64,000 nucleotides of DNA from Sphingomonas sp. PP-F2F-G114-C0414 (lineage in GTDB: Bacteria; Pseudomonadota; Alphaproteobacteria; Sphingomonadales; Sphingomonadaceae). The stretch lies in NCBI RefSeq assembly GCF_003688595.1, contig NZ_RCWT01000010.1, forward strand, positions 620,001-684,000. Direction: 5' to 3'. The notes beneath the pieces are model-generated. The model was not told where the DNA came from, made no database searches, and saw only the letters and a list, made by a program, of their open reading frames with translations. The translations under genes and the position numbers were made by a program. This document shows positions 46,347-55,305 of this stretch, piece after piece (position 1 is the stretch's first letter; each line of letters opens with the position of its first letter).

Positions 46347-47630
46347 ATGAGCGAGACCGCAACCCTCAAGGTCGACGGCAAGGATTTCGAGTATCCGGTG
46401 ATGTCCGGTACGGTCGGACCCGATGTCATCGATATCCGCAAGCTGTACGCGCAGACGGACAATTTCACCTATGATCCGGGCTTCACTTCGACGGCGTCGT
46501 GCCAGTCGAAGCTGACCTATATCGATGGTGACGCGGGCACGCTGCTGCACCGCGGCTACACGATCGGCGAGCTGGCCGAGCAGTCGAACTTCATGGAAGT
46601 CGCCTACCTCCTGCTCAACGGCGAACTGCCGAGCGAAGACGAGCTGGCGAACTTCTCCAACACGATCACGCGCCACACGATGGTGCACGAGCAGCTCGCG
46701 CAGTTCTTCCGTGGCTTCCGCCGCGACGCGCATCCGATGGCGATCCTGTGCGGCGTCGTCGGCGCGCTGTCGGCCTTCTATCACGACTCGACCGACATCC
46801 ACGATCCGGCCCAGCGCGTCATCGCGTCGCATCGCCTGATCGCCAAGATGCCGACGATCGCCGCGATGGCGTACAAGTACAGCGTCGGCCAGCCGTTCGT
46901 CTATCCAGACAACACGCTGAGCTACACCGGCAATTTCCTGAAGATGACGTTCGGCGTCCCCGCCGAGAAGTACGTCGTGAACCCGATCGTCGAAAAGGCG
47001 ATGGACCGCATCTTCATCCTCCACGCCGATCACGAGCAGAACGCGTCGACCTCGACCGTCCGTCTCGCCGGTTCGTCGGGCGCCAACCCGTTCGCGTGCA
47101 TCGCGGCCGGCATCGCCTGCCTGTGGGGCCCCGCGCATGGCGGCGCGAACGAAGCCGCGCTCAACATGCTGCATGAGATCGGCACCGTCGACCGCATCCC
47201 CGAGTACATCGCTCGCGCCAAGGACAAGAACGATCCGTTCCGCCTGATGGGCTTCGGTCACCGCGTCTACAAGAACTACGATCCGCGCGCGGCCGTCATG
47301 CAGACGACCGTCAAGGAAGTGCTTGGCGAGCTGGGCGTCACCGACCCCGTGTTCGACGTCGCGATCGAGCTTGAGCGTCTGGCGCTCAGCGATCCGTACT
47401 TCATCGAGAAGAAGCTGTTCCCGAACGTCGATTTCTACTCGGGCGTGATCCTGTCGGCGATCGGTTTCCCGACGTCGATGTTCACCGTCCTGTTCGCGCT
47501 CGCCCGTACCGTCGGCTGGGTCGCGCAATGGAACGAGATGATCACCGATCCCGACCAGAAGATCGGCCGTCCGCGCCAGCTCTACAGCGGTCCGACCGCA
47601 CGTGACTACGTCCCGATGGCGTCACGCTGA
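46347..47630 (+). CDS. gltA: Citrate synthase
   Basis: Condenses acetyl-CoA and oxaloacetate in the first TCA-cycle step. The 427-residue length and layout fit the hexameric, NADH-regulated Gram-negative type. Catalytic residues are in [14 protein letters not shown], the histidine of [13 protein letters not shown] and the [14 protein letters not shown] motif with its Asp nearby. GAGGAAGG lies seven bases before the ATG. Its stop overlaps the start of the small membrane protein gene by one base. Confidence 0.98.
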   Translation: MSETATLKVDGKDFEYPVMSGTVGPDVIDIRKLYAQTDNFTYDPGFTSTASCQSKLTYIDGDAGTLLHRGYTIGELAEQSNFMEVAYLLLNGELPSEDELANFSNTITRHTMVHEQLAQFFRGFRRDAHPMAILCGVVGALSAFYHDSTDIHDPAQRVIASHRLIAKMPTIAAMAYKYSVGQPFVYPDNTLSYTGNFLKMTFGVPAEKYVVNPIVEKAMDRIFILHADHEQNASTSTVRLAGSSGANPFACIAAGIACLWGPAHGGANEAALNMLHEIGTVDRIPEYIARAKDKNDPFRLMGFGHRVYKNYDPRAAVMQTTVKEVLGELGVTDPVFDVAIELERLALSDPYFIEKKLFPNVDFYSGVILSAIGFPTSMFTVLFALARTVGWVAQWNEMITDPDQKIGRPRQLYSGPTARDYVPMASR

Positions 47631-47833
47631 TGAAAGCGCTCCGGCCGATCCTGATGATCGTCGGCGTGCTCAGCGCGCTGATGGGTCTGCTCTGGATCGG
47701 TCAGGGGCTCGGTTACGTCCACTGGCCGCAGTCGAGCTTCATGCTCGACCAGCGGCCTTGGGCGGATCGCGGCGCGTTCCTCGCCGCGTTCGGCCTCGCG
47801 CTGATCCTAGTGGCGCGCCGGATCCGTCGGTAA
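47630..47833 (+). CDS. Small two-helix membrane protein, function unknown
   Basis: A 67-residue protein with two hydrophobic segments (about 6-24 and 47-62) and a basic C-terminus (VARRIRR). It starts at the ATG formed by TGATG at the gltA stop, so it is translationally coupled to citrate synthase. I recognise no family. Its last 27 bases overlap the end of the convergent sensor-kinase-like gene, the only convergent junction in the window without a repeat between. Confidence 0.7.
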   Translation: MKALRPILMIVGVLSALMGLLWIGQGLGYVHWPQSSFMLDQRPWADRGAFLAAFGLALILVARRIRR

Positions 47834-49183
47834 CGTCAAGACGAACCGCGCGCCTTCACCGGACGCGCTTTCTACCGTGAGATCCCCCTGCATCGCCCGC
47901 GCGAGACGCCGTGCGATATACAGGCCGAGCCCGTTGCCGCCGGCCTCCGACGTGTCGACCCGCTCGAACTTCTCGAAAATCCGGACCTGATCCTCGGGCG
48001 CGACGCCCTTGCCCTGATCCGCTACGGTCAGCACCGCATGCGTCGCGTCGCGTGTGACCGTCACCGACACGTCCGATCCGCGCGGCGAATACCGCAGCGC
48101 GTTTCCGACGAGATTGACCAGTATCTGCAGCACGCGGCGGAAGTCGCCGATTGCCGGCACGCGTACGTCGGTCGCAGGCCGCACGATCGATACACCGAGA
48201 TTGGCCGCGCGCACGGTCAACAGCCCCGCTGCACGACGCGCGACGTCCGCCAGGTCGATCGGTTCGGGCGCGATCATGAAATCGGGGCGCTCGACCGCCT
48301 GGAGATCGACCAGATCGTCGACCAGCGACAGAAGGTGCCGCCCGGCGGTCGCGATGTCGGCGGCATAGTCGGCATAGTCGCCCTGCACCGGGCCGTCGGA
48401 CTGCGCATTAATGCTGTCCGCATTCGCCACGATCCGCGCCAGCGGCACGCGCAACGCCTTGTCGAGCCCGGTCGTGAAAGTGGCCGACAGGACGGAGGGC
48501 TCGGCAGGCGCTGGCGTATCCTCGACGATCACGCGGGCCGCGCCGACGAAGCCCGCAAAATCGCCCGACACATCGTATCGCACGTTGGCCGTCAGCATAA
48601 CCGCCCGCCCCGAACTCCGCAGCCGCGCCGGCTGTGCCGTCATCGGACGCCGCCGGGCGAGCGAATCGAGGATCGGCAAGCCGCCGTCCGATCCGGAGTC
48701 GAGCGCGAACATCGCCGTCAGCGGCTGCCCAAGCAACGCGAATGGATCGAAGCCGTGCTTGGGCCCGGCATCCAGCGTGACGAACGTCAGTCGCAACGCG
48801 GCATCGGTTTCCCATCGCCAGTCGCTATCGCTGTCAAGGAAGCCCTGCACCTCGGGCGAAGGCCGCGTCGGGCGCCACGCTGCGATCTCGCGCCAGCCGC
48901 TGACCGTCAGCCGGACATTCTCGCCGTCGGGCTGCGCGCGCACCCAGAGGTCGACATCAGCCTCGTCGTCGGCGACGACCACACTGCGTGAGACGACGAT
49001 CCCGAGCCGTCGCGCCAGACGCGCGATCGTCGCGAGTTGCGGAACTGCCAGCGGCGCACCACGCATGCCGCCAGCGCGCTGGTTCAGCGCGACCAAGGCC
49101 GGATCCGCAAACACCAGCGTGCCATCGGCGGCAACGATGGCGTGCGCGATCGGGTTCTCGATGGTGGGATCGAACATCGTCAT
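47807..49183 (-). CDS. Sensor-kinase-like protein lacking the phospho-accepting histidine
   Basis: A 458-residue cytoplasmic protein built like a PAS-type histidine kinase: two PAS-like regions (about 1-100 and 110-215), a HisKA-like helix pair (about 228-290) and a HATPase_c domain (about 335-455). The H-box equivalent reads FTTGLDKALRVPLARI, with Lys242 where His belongs. ATP-site boxes are intact: N-box LVNLVGNALRYSP, G1 DQGKGV, G2 GGNGLGLYIA. So it should bind ATP but cannot autophosphorylate in the usual way. No membrane helix is visible. Its ATG at 49183 overlaps the DUF2336 stop by four bases; it is last in a four-gene operon with an Hpt-like protein. Confidence 0.85.
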   Translation of the reverse strand: MTMFDPTIENPIAHAIVAADGTLVFADPALVALNQRAGGMRGAPLAVPQLATIARLARRLGIVVSRSVVVADDEADVDLWVRAQPDGENVRLTVSGWREIAAWRPTRPSPEVQGFLDSDSDWRWETDAALRLTFVTLDAGPKHGFDPFALLGQPLTAMFALDSGSDGGLPILDSLARRRPMTAQPARLRSSGRAVMLTANVRYDVSGDFAGFVGAARVIVEDTPAPAEPSVLSATFTTGLDKALRVPLARIVANADSINAQSDGPVQGDYADYAADIATAGRHLLSLVDDLVDLQAVERPDFMIAPEPIDLADVARRAAGLLTVRAANLGVSIVRPATDVRVPAIGDFRRVLQILVNLVGNALRYSPRGSDVSVTVTRDATHAVLTVADQGKGVAPEDQVRIFEKFERVDTSEAGGNGLGLYIARRLARAMQGDLTVESASGEGARFVLTLPTDPARH

Positions 49184-50280
49184 CGACGGTCCGTACGCGC
49201 AAGTGCCCGCAAGGCCAGGCGAAAATCGCGGTTCAGCGCCAACGGCGCTACCGCGGCCTGGGCCTCCGTCACGTCGATCGAAGCGATTTCGTCGAGCGCG
49301 TCGGCGAACGCCTCGATATCCCGCCGCGGGTCCGCTTCGGACAAGGCGAGGCCGATCCTGGCGATCGTCGGTCGATCCATGTCGATCGCCCGCAACGCCA
49401 GCCACAGTCGATCGCCATCGGGCTCGAGCGTGATCGCCCTCGCCTGGTCGAACGCGATGCCGAGCGCATGCGCGAGTACCGCGACGAACAACGACAGCCG
49501 ACGATCGCCGATCGATTCGACCAGCACGGCGGCCAGCTCGTTCGGTCGCGCATCCATCGCGCCCGCCAACCGCATCGCGACCGCATCCGCCCGCTCGCCT
49601 TCGTCGTGCGCGGCCAGGCTGCGCTCGGCGGCGTCGGTAATCGCCCGGTCGCCCTCACGCGTCGTCACGCGCTGCTCGTCGCGGATCGTCGCGGCAACCC
49701 ACCACACGAGCCGATGATGGAGTTCGGCGGGCAATTCGCTGCCACTGGCCAGACCCTGTTCGTTCGATACGCGCCGTCGACTTTCCGCCGCCAGCAAGGC
49801 CGACGCGGCGGACGCGACGACGCGATCGGGTACGCCTGCCAGCCGTACCACCAGGCTCGCCTCGTCGGGATCGGCGATGTCGACGGGGAGCGAGGCGGCG
49901 ATCAGGTCATGGCGGACCCGCGCGATCAGCTCTTCCATTAGATCTTCGTCGCGTAACAGACCGGCGCGGGTCAACCGGGCGACGACGCCCGCGCCTTTCG
50001 GCCGCAGGACCGCCTCGCCAACCTTCAGCAGCCCTTGCCCGGCCAACAGCCGCGCCGCGTGGCGACGGATGTCGGCTTCGATCGCTTCGACGATTCCGCC
50101 CAGGACCCGGGCAAGCATCAGCCGGGTGCGATCGTCGAGCCGAGCGTCCGCATCGAGGAAGAAGTCGGCGATCGTTCCCGCCAGCCGCGTTTCGGCACGT
50201 AGACGCGCGCTTTCCGCACGGGCGACGGGCGCATCAGGTGACGGCATCGCGTCTTGGACAGGATCTTGGCCGACAGACAT
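49180..50280 (-). CDS. DUF2336 domain protein
   Basis: A 366-residue all-helical cytoplasmic protein of the alphaproteobacterial DUF2336 family. The family region starts with ARLRAETRLAGTIADFFLDA and RTRLMLARVLGGIVEAIEAD; the fold looks like HEAT-type helix pairs through to the C-terminus. The biochemical role is not known; the family often lies beside signalling or motility genes. It is 35 bp downstream of the nucleotidyltransferase-like gene and overlaps the kinase-like gene by ATGA, so the proteins are probably made in fixed ratio and may bind each other. Confidence 0.8.
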   Translation of the reverse strand: MSVGQDPVQDAMPSPDAPVARAESARLRAETRLAGTIADFFLDADARLDDRTRLMLARVLGGIVEAIEADIRRHAARLLAGQGLLKVGEAVLRPKGAGVVARLTRAGLLRDEDLMEELIARVRHDLIAASLPVDIADPDEASLVVRLAGVPDRVVASAASALLAAESRRRVSNEQGLASGSELPAELHHRLVWWVAATIRDEQRVTTREGDRAITDAAERSLAAHDEGERADAVAMRLAGAMDARPNELAAVLVESIGDRRLSLFVAVLAHALGIAFDQARAITLEPDGDRLWLALRAIDMDRPTIARIGLALSEADPRRDIEAFADALDEIASIDVTEAQAAVAPLALNRDFRLALRALARTDRR

Positions 50281-50315
50281 GATCCGGTAGGTAGTCCCCT
50301 GTCGTTAATGTCGGC

Positions 50316-51497
50316 CTAAGGATCGCGACGAAGTCGTTCGATCGCATCCGCCAGGGTCGCAGTCGCATATACTGCAGCAAAACCAAGCCCAAATACCGGA
50401 AACCCGAGCAGCGCGAACGCGCCCACGATCAGCAGATAGGCCGCCGGGCTCCCCCACCAGAGCCGGCGATCCCGTTCGAGGATAGCGCGCTCGGCAAGGC
50501 TGCCGATCGCGATCAGCGCAGTGCCGATCGCGAGCGCCGTATTCTCGCCGGCACGTCCCGCGACGATGAACGCGAAGACCAGGGTCGACGCCGCAGCGAT
50601 GCCGCCGATCGCCAGCGTCTGCCACCGGGCCAGTGGAGCCTCGTCGCGAAGATCGCTCAGGACCGAGCCGAGCGCGAGCGCGACGCAGGCGACCAGCGCG
50701 ATCACCAGACCCGTCGAGGCAAGACCGAACCCGATCGTCACCAGGCCAGCGACGCCCAGCGCCAGCCCCGCCCCGCCGACGCTTGCGCCCGCCGCGCCAC
50801 GATCGACCAGCAATGGCAGGGCAAGTCGCGCGATCGGCGCCAGCACGAACCGATCGAACCAGCCGCGCCGCCCTGACACGATCGTCATCAGCACCGCGCG
50901 TCCGCGCTCTTCCAGCGTGCGTGCCTGACGTTCTATGCCGTGCCCGCCGCGCACCGCATCGGTCGGCAACAGCACCTGCGTCGCCCGCGACTGGACCGCG
51001 AACCGCAACAACGACGATTGCAGGTCGTAATCCTGCGGCAGTCCGGCGACTTCGGCGATCCGGCTCGCACTGAGCCGCGCGACGCCCGCCCATGCCATCT
51101 GGCCGCCGACCCGCTCAAACCCCGGCCCGGCATCGGCCTCCGGCACGACGAGCAGGCAATCGCCCTCTTCGGCGGCCATCGCCTTGACGATCGCATCGGT
51201 CGTGACAAGTCCGTCGCCGAGCATCAGCACACGCGCCAGTGGATGAAGCTTTTCGACCGCCTCGGCCGCAGATCGCACCGTATCGACGCTGACGCCGCGC
51301 CGTCCGATCCGATTGATCGCCCCGAGTAGTTCGGGCGTCATCCGCGCGACGACGACGATCACCTGCGCCACGCCCGCGGCGATCAGCAACCGCGCCTGAT
51401 ACTCGATAAGGGTGACGCCGCTGAACGGCAGCGTGGCCGCCAGACGATCGGGGCGATCGTCCGCGTCGTGAATTGCAAATAATAGGCCGGCAAGCAT
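50316..51497 (-). CDS. Fusion of a nucleotidyltransferase-like domain and a degenerate CDP-alcohol phosphatidyltransferase-like membrane domain
   Basis: A 393-residue protein. Residues 1-200 resemble a GT-A nucleotidyltransferase (LPFSGVTLIEYQARLLIAAG; LMLGDGLVT) but lack the usual GxGxR nucleotide loop. Residues 215-393 hold about five membrane helices. The SDLRDEAPLAR segment (about 285-295) is placed like the DxxDGxxAR motif of CDP-alcohol phosphatidyltransferases but has DE-x3-AR instead of DG-x2-AR, and the following aspartates are absent. The layout matches IPCT-DIPPS-type fusions for inositol-phosphate lipids or solutes. Both parts look catalytically altered, so it may bind rather than convert its ligand. 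Homology is inferred, not certain. Confidence 0.6.
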   Translation of the reverse strand: MLAGLLFAIHDADDRPDRLAATLPFSGVTLIEYQARLLIAAGVAQVIVVVARMTPELLGAINRIGRRGVSVDTVRSAAEAVEKLHPLARVLMLGDGLVTTDAIVKAMAAEEGDCLLVVPEADAGPGFERVGGQMAWAGVARLSASRIAEVAGLPQDYDLQSSLLRFAVQSRATQVLLPTDAVRGGHGIERQARTLEERGRAVLMTIVSGRRGWFDRFVLAPIARLALPLLVDRGAAGASVGGAGLALGVAGLVTIGFGLASTGLVIALVACVALALGSVLSDLRDEAPLARWQTLAIGGIAAASTLVFAFIVAGRAGENTALAIGTALIAIGSLAERAILERDRRLWWGSPAAYLLIVGAFALLGFPVFGLGFAAVYATATLADAIERLRRDP

Positions 51498-51603
51498 CGT
51501 CGGCTGTTAGGCGGTCGATGGCGTCCTGCAAAGCCCGGGTTCGGGTGGAACGTCCGTCGATACGGCTCAATCCGCTTGAAAGCACGGATCGACCGGTGTG
51601 GGA

Positions 51604-51897
51604 TCAAAGACTGGCGACGGCCCGGCGGAGTTTCTTCAGACCTTCGGCATCGCGTGGATCGCCGTCCGCGACCGTCGTCGCGATCGTCATCAACCGGATT
51701 GCGCCAAAGCTCGCGGCCAATCCCTTCAACCGCCACGCTGCGGCGCGCCAGTCGTCGACGTCGGTCGCCAGCGTCATCGCCGTCAGTGCCCGTTCGGCGC
51801 TTTCGATGAACGCGATTCGCAACTCGGCGATCAGGATGGGTTCGTCACCCACCGCGGCCGCCAGCGTGGTATCGATTGCTCCGGGGTCATACGCCAT
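51604..51897 (-). CDS. Hpt-like phosphotransfer domain protein with tryptophan replacing the histidine
   Basis: A 97-residue single-domain protein matching the histidine phosphotransfer fold: ILIAELRIAFIESAERAL helix, then WRAAAWRLKGLAASFGAIRL. In Hpt domains this block reads AAHxLKGxxxxxGA; here the phospho-histidine position is Trp55 (codon TGG), while the Lys-Gly that follow are kept. It therefore cannot pass phosphate but could still dock on a receiver domain. It is the first gene of the operon leading to the kinase-like gene. AGGG lies eight bases before the ATG at 51897, and the upstream gap of about 100 bp is shared with the divergent TipN-like gene. Confidence 0.82.
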   Translation of the reverse strand: MAYDPGAIDTTLAAAVGDEPILIAELRIAFIESAERALTAMTLATDVDDWRAAAWRLKGLAASFGAIRLMTIATTVADGDPRDAEGLKKLRRAVASL

Positions 51898-52000
51898 GTC
51901 GCCCTGCTTACCGGACGGATGCTTAAGGGAAGATTGCACAAGACGTTTTGTCCGGCCACGTTTCGTGATACTTCGACAGCTCATGAACGGGGGTTCGCCA
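51898..52000. promoter_or_regulatory. Shared divergent promoter region of the Hpt-like and TipN-like genes
   Basis: A 103-base gap between start codons of two genes read in opposite directions. TTGCAC (about 51935) could be a -35 element for the plus strand, but no confident -10 is visible. No CtrA-type TTAA-N7-TTAA site or EcfG site was found. Its existence implies joint regulation. Confidence 0.4.
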
Positions 52001-54289
52001 ATGATCGGGTTTCGTGCGGCGGCAGGCAATGCCCATCCCATTCGCGCGGATATCGTGATGGAACCGGTATCGGACCCTATGCCCCAGAGCGCGTATCAGG
52101 AAACATTCGAAGCGTTCGAGGTGGATGATCCCGCACGCGGCCTTGGTCGGGTGTTTGCGGGGATTGCGATCTTCGGCGTCTTGGCGTGGCTGTTCGGCAT
52201 GGTCTGGTTCGCACGGGATGCGCTGGCGACGATCGAACCCCTCGCGCTCGTCCAGTTCGTTGCTGCACTCTGCGTTGTTCCGGCGCTTGTCGGGATCGTC
52301 TGGCTCCTCGCGATGCGCACCAGCCGCGCCGAAGCGTATCGGTTCGGCGTCACCGCTCAGGCGATGCGCGACGAGGCGGCAAGCTTGGAGCGCACCGTCG
52401 CCGCCCTGTCGAATACGATCGAGGCCAACCGCGCGCAGCTCGCCGAGCAAGTCGATACGTTCCTGCTGATGGGCAATGGCGCGACCGAGCAGCTTGCCGC
52501 CATCGGTCGCGGCATGGCGTCGGAGATCGACCAGGCCGCCGCGCACGCCCGCAACCTCGCCACATCGACCGCCGGCGCGCAGACCAGCCTCGGCGTGCTG
52601 ATCGCTACCCTCCCCCGCGCGCAGGCGGATATCGACGACGTCGCCAAGCGGCTCGAACGTACCGGTCTGTCGGCGAGCGAACACGCAGCGGCCCTCGATG
52701 CGCAGATCGTCGCGCTCGCGGAACGCGGCCGCGAGGCCGACACAATGGCGAGCGGTGCCGCGCAACGTCTCGCCGCGCATATCGTCCGGATGGAGGCAAC
52801 CAGCCAGACCGCGGGCGCCCATCTCGAATCGGTCACCGACGGGATGTCCGCCGCAGTCGACGCGCTACTCAACCGCACCGCCGATGCCGTCGATCTATCG
52901 AGGCGGGGGATCGCCGCGCAAGGCGACGCGATGCTGGCGATGGTCGGAGCCAACCAATCCGCGCTCGACAGCGCCGCGCGCGATAGCGCCGAAGCGCTCG
53001 CGCATCGCATCGCCGCGGTCGAGGACGCGATCGAACGCGTCGCGATCCGCCTCGACCTGCAACGCAGTGCCGGCGACCGGATCGTCGACGACCTTCATGC
53101 CGGGCTCGGCGACGTCGAGGCGCGGATCGAACTGTTGCACCGCCACGGTACCGAGCGGACGCAGGGTCTCGCCGCATCGATCAGCGCGCTGGGCGGTTCC
53201 GCCGACGCGATGACCGAGGCGCTCCGGACCGGCGACGACATGGCGCACCGGACGATCGCCACGACCGAGACGCTGCTCGTCGCGCTCGACGCCGCCGCAC
53301 GCGAGATCGACGAGACGATGCCGGCCGCCCTCGGCCGCCTCGATTCGCAGGTCTTGGCCAGCAAGAGCATCGTCGTCTCCGCGCGTCCCGACCTGCTCGC
53401 GCTGGTCACCGCGGCGGAGAGCACGCACGACGCGATCGAGGCGATTGCCGGCGTGATCGGCGAGCAGCGCCTGGTGCTCGACACGCTCTCGACCGACCTG
53501 CTCAACACGCTCAACACCGGCCGCGCGAAGGCCGATGCCTTGGGCCAGATGGTCGACGAGGCGATCGGCCGGACGCAGCATTTCGCGGAAGACGCCGCGC
53601 CGCAGTTGATCGAGGCGCTTCACCGCGTGCGCGAGACGGCCGCCGTCGCCGCCGACAAGGCACGCGAGACGCTGTCGAAGGTCATACCCGAAGCCGCAGC
53701 CGCACTCGAAGCCGCCAGCGCCGACGCGATGCGCCGCGCGACCAACGACACGGTGGAACGCCAGGTCAAGGCGCTTACCGATGCCACCGGCGCCGCGGTC
53801 GACGCCGCCACCGGCGCGACCGAACGCCTCGCGCGCGAAGTCCAGGCGATCGTCGACCAGACCGCGATCGTCGAAACGCGGATCCAGGAAGCGCGAACCG
53901 AGCGCGAGGACGCCGACCAGGACACGTTCGCACGCCGCGTCTCGCTGCTGATCGAATCGCTCAACTCAGCCTCCATCGACATCACCAAGGCGATCGCCCC
54001 CGAAATCTCCGACAGTGCCTGGGGCGCGTATCTCAAGGGCGACCGCGGCGTCTTCACACGTCGCGCCGTGCGCATCCTCGACGCCAGCGAAGTCCGCGAG
54101 ATCGCCGGCCTCTACGACGAGGACGAGACTTTCCGCAAGATGGTCAATCGCTACATCCACGACTTCGAAGCGATGCTCCGCACGATCCTGACGCAACGCG
54201 ACGGTTCGCCGCTCGGCGTGACGCTGCTGTCGTCGGACATGGGCAAGCTGTACGTGGCACTGGCACAGGCAATCGAACGCCTGCGCTGA
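52001..54289 (+). CDS. Large membrane-anchored coiled-coil protein, TipN-like polarity factor candidate
   Basis: A 762-residue protein with two membrane helices near the N-terminus (about 51-71 and 81-105), then about 530 residues of continuous Ala-rich heptad coiled coil, and a conserved C-terminal domain from about 650 (VSLLIESLNSASIDITKAIA; RGVFTRRAVRILDASEVREI; TLLSSDMGKLYVALAQAIE). Two N-terminal helices plus long coiled coil is the topology of TipN, the Caulobacter birth-scar marker that organises polarity and chromosome segregation; I believe the C-terminal block is shared but cannot verify it. The start at 52001 has GGGGG eight bases upstream; an ATG at 52060 is the alternative, and the open frame upstream is not homologous. 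Confidence 0.65.
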   Translation: MIGFRAAAGNAHPIRADIVMEPVSDPMPQSAYQETFEAFEVDDPARGLGRVFAGIAIFGVLAWLFGMVWFARDALATIEPLALVQFVAALCVVPALVGIVWLLAMRTSRAEAYRFGVTAQAMRDEAASLERTVAALSNTIEANRAQLAEQVDTFLLMGNGATEQLAAIGRGMASEIDQAAAHARNLATSTAGAQTSLGVLIATLPRAQADIDDVAKRLERTGLSASEHAAALDAQIVALAERGREADTMASGAAQRLAAHIVRMEATSQTAGAHLESVTDGMSAAVDALLNRTADAVDLSRRGIAAQGDAMLAMVGANQSALDSAARDSAEALAHRIAAVEDAIERVAIRLDLQRSAGDRIVDDLHAGLGDVEARIELLHRHGTERTQGLAASISALGGSADAMTEALRTGDDMAHRTIATTETLLVALDAAAREIDETMPAALGRLDSQVLASKSIVVSARPDLLALVTAAESTHDAIEAIAGVIGEQRLVLDTLSTDLLNTLNTGRAKADALGQMVDEAIGRTQHFAEDAAPQLIEALHRVRETAAVAADKARETLSKVIPEAAAALEAASADAMRRATNDTVERQVKALTDATGAAVDAATGATERLAREVQAIVDQTAIVETRIQEARTEREDADQDTFARRVSLLIESLNSASIDITKAIAPEISDSAWGAYLKGDRGVFTRRAVRILDASEVREIAGLYDEDETFRKMVNRYIHDFEAMLRTILTQRDGSPLGVTLLSSDMGKLYVALAQAIERLR

Positions 54290-54390
54290 ACCGGACCTCA
54301 CAGGAGCTTTCGAAATGATCCAGCGTCACCGCTAACGCGGCCCTCGCCAGCGGAGCAACCCGCCGACCGGACTCATATTTCGAGGCTTAC

Positions 54391-55170
54391 ATGCCCAGAC
54401 TGAACACCAAAATCTGCGTCGTCACCGGCGCAGCACGTGGCATCGGCCGCGCGATCGCCGAGCGCTTCCATGACGAAGGCGCCATCGTCATCCTCACCGA
54501 CATCGACGAAACCGCCGGCGTCGAGACTGCGACGGCGATAGGCTGCCGGTTCGAAAGGCTCGACGTCCGCGAAGAGGCGGATTGGCAGCGCCTGGCGGCG
54601 GTCGTTCCGGTGGTCGACGTGCTTGTGAACAATGCCGGCGTGACGGGTTTCGAGCACGGCATGGTCGCGCACGATCCGGAACATGTGAGCTTGTCGGACT
54701 GGCGCGCCGTTCATGCAGTTAATCTAGACGGCACGTTCCTAGGCTGCCGCTATGCGATCGGTGCGATGAAAACGGCGGGCACGGGCTCGATTATCAACAT
54801 CTCGTCGCGGTCGGGACTGGTCGGCATTCCCCTCGCCGCGGCCTATGCGTCGTCGAAGGCGGCGATCCGCAATCACAGCAAGACGGTGGCGCTATATTGC
54901 GCGCAACAGGGGTGGAAGATTCGCTCCAACTCGGTGCATCCCGCGGCGATCCTGACGCCAATGTGGGAGCCGATGCTGGGGGATGAGCCGGACCGGGAGG
55001 CGCGGATGGAGGCGCTGGTGGCCGATACGCCGTTGAAGCGGTTCGGGATGCCGGAGGAAGTGGCCGCGGTCGCGGTGATGCTCGCGTCGGACGAGGCGAC
55101 GTATATTACGGGGACCGAGATCAATATCGATGGCGGGTTGTTGGCGGGTTCAGCCGCGTCGCCGGGGTAA
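54391..55170 (+). CDS. Short-chain dehydrogenase/reductase
   Basis: A 259-residue classical SDR. The NAD(P) loop TGAARGIG lies at about residues 12-19, NNAG at about 79-82, and the catalytic set is Ser in INISSRSG with YxxxK in YASSKAA (about 152-156). An acidic residue after the second strand (TDIDE) favours NAD over NADP. The C-terminal [11 protein letters not shown] is typical. The substrate is unknown; secondary alcohols, cyclic alcohols or sugars are possible. It is co-directional with the TipN-like gene but 101 bp away with no clear functional link. Confidence 0.92.
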   Translation: MPRLNTKICVVTGAARGIGRAIAERFHDEGAIVILTDIDETAGVETATAIGCRFERLDVREEADWQRLAAVVPVVDVLVNNAGVTGFEHGMVAHDPEHVSLSDWRAVHAVNLDGTFLGCRYAIGAMKTAGTGSIINISSRSGLVGIPLAAAYASSKAAIRNHSKTVALYCAQQGWKIRSNSVHPAAILTPMWEPMLGDEPDREARMEALVADTPLKRFGMPEEVAAVAVMLASDEATYITGTEINIDGGLLAGSAASPG

Positions 55171-55174
55171 CGAT

Positions 55175-55305
55175 CCCCCCCCCCCCCGCAAGGGGGAGGT
55201 GGCGCGAAGCGACGGAGGGGGAGGAACACGCAACAGATGTTTGCGCTTACCTCCCCCTCCGTCTGGCAAGAGCCAGCCACCTCCCCCTTGCGGGGGAGGA
55301 TCGTG
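55175..55305. repeat. Palindromic repeat pair with a 13-C tract
   Basis: Inverted arms of the CTCCCCCTTGCGGGGGAG family bound this stretch between the convergent SDR and DUF1467 genes. The first arm carries an uninterrupted run of 13 Cs (55175-55187), longer than the matching arm near 55290. TTGCGGGGGAGGATC ends the element ten bases before the DUF1467 stop. Confidence 0.75.

Noticed and set aside
51473..52000. Upstream extension of the TipN-like frame giving 938 residues
   Set aside because: It runs antisense through the Hpt-like gene and lacks a ribosome binding site; the protein's conserved part starts after 52001.
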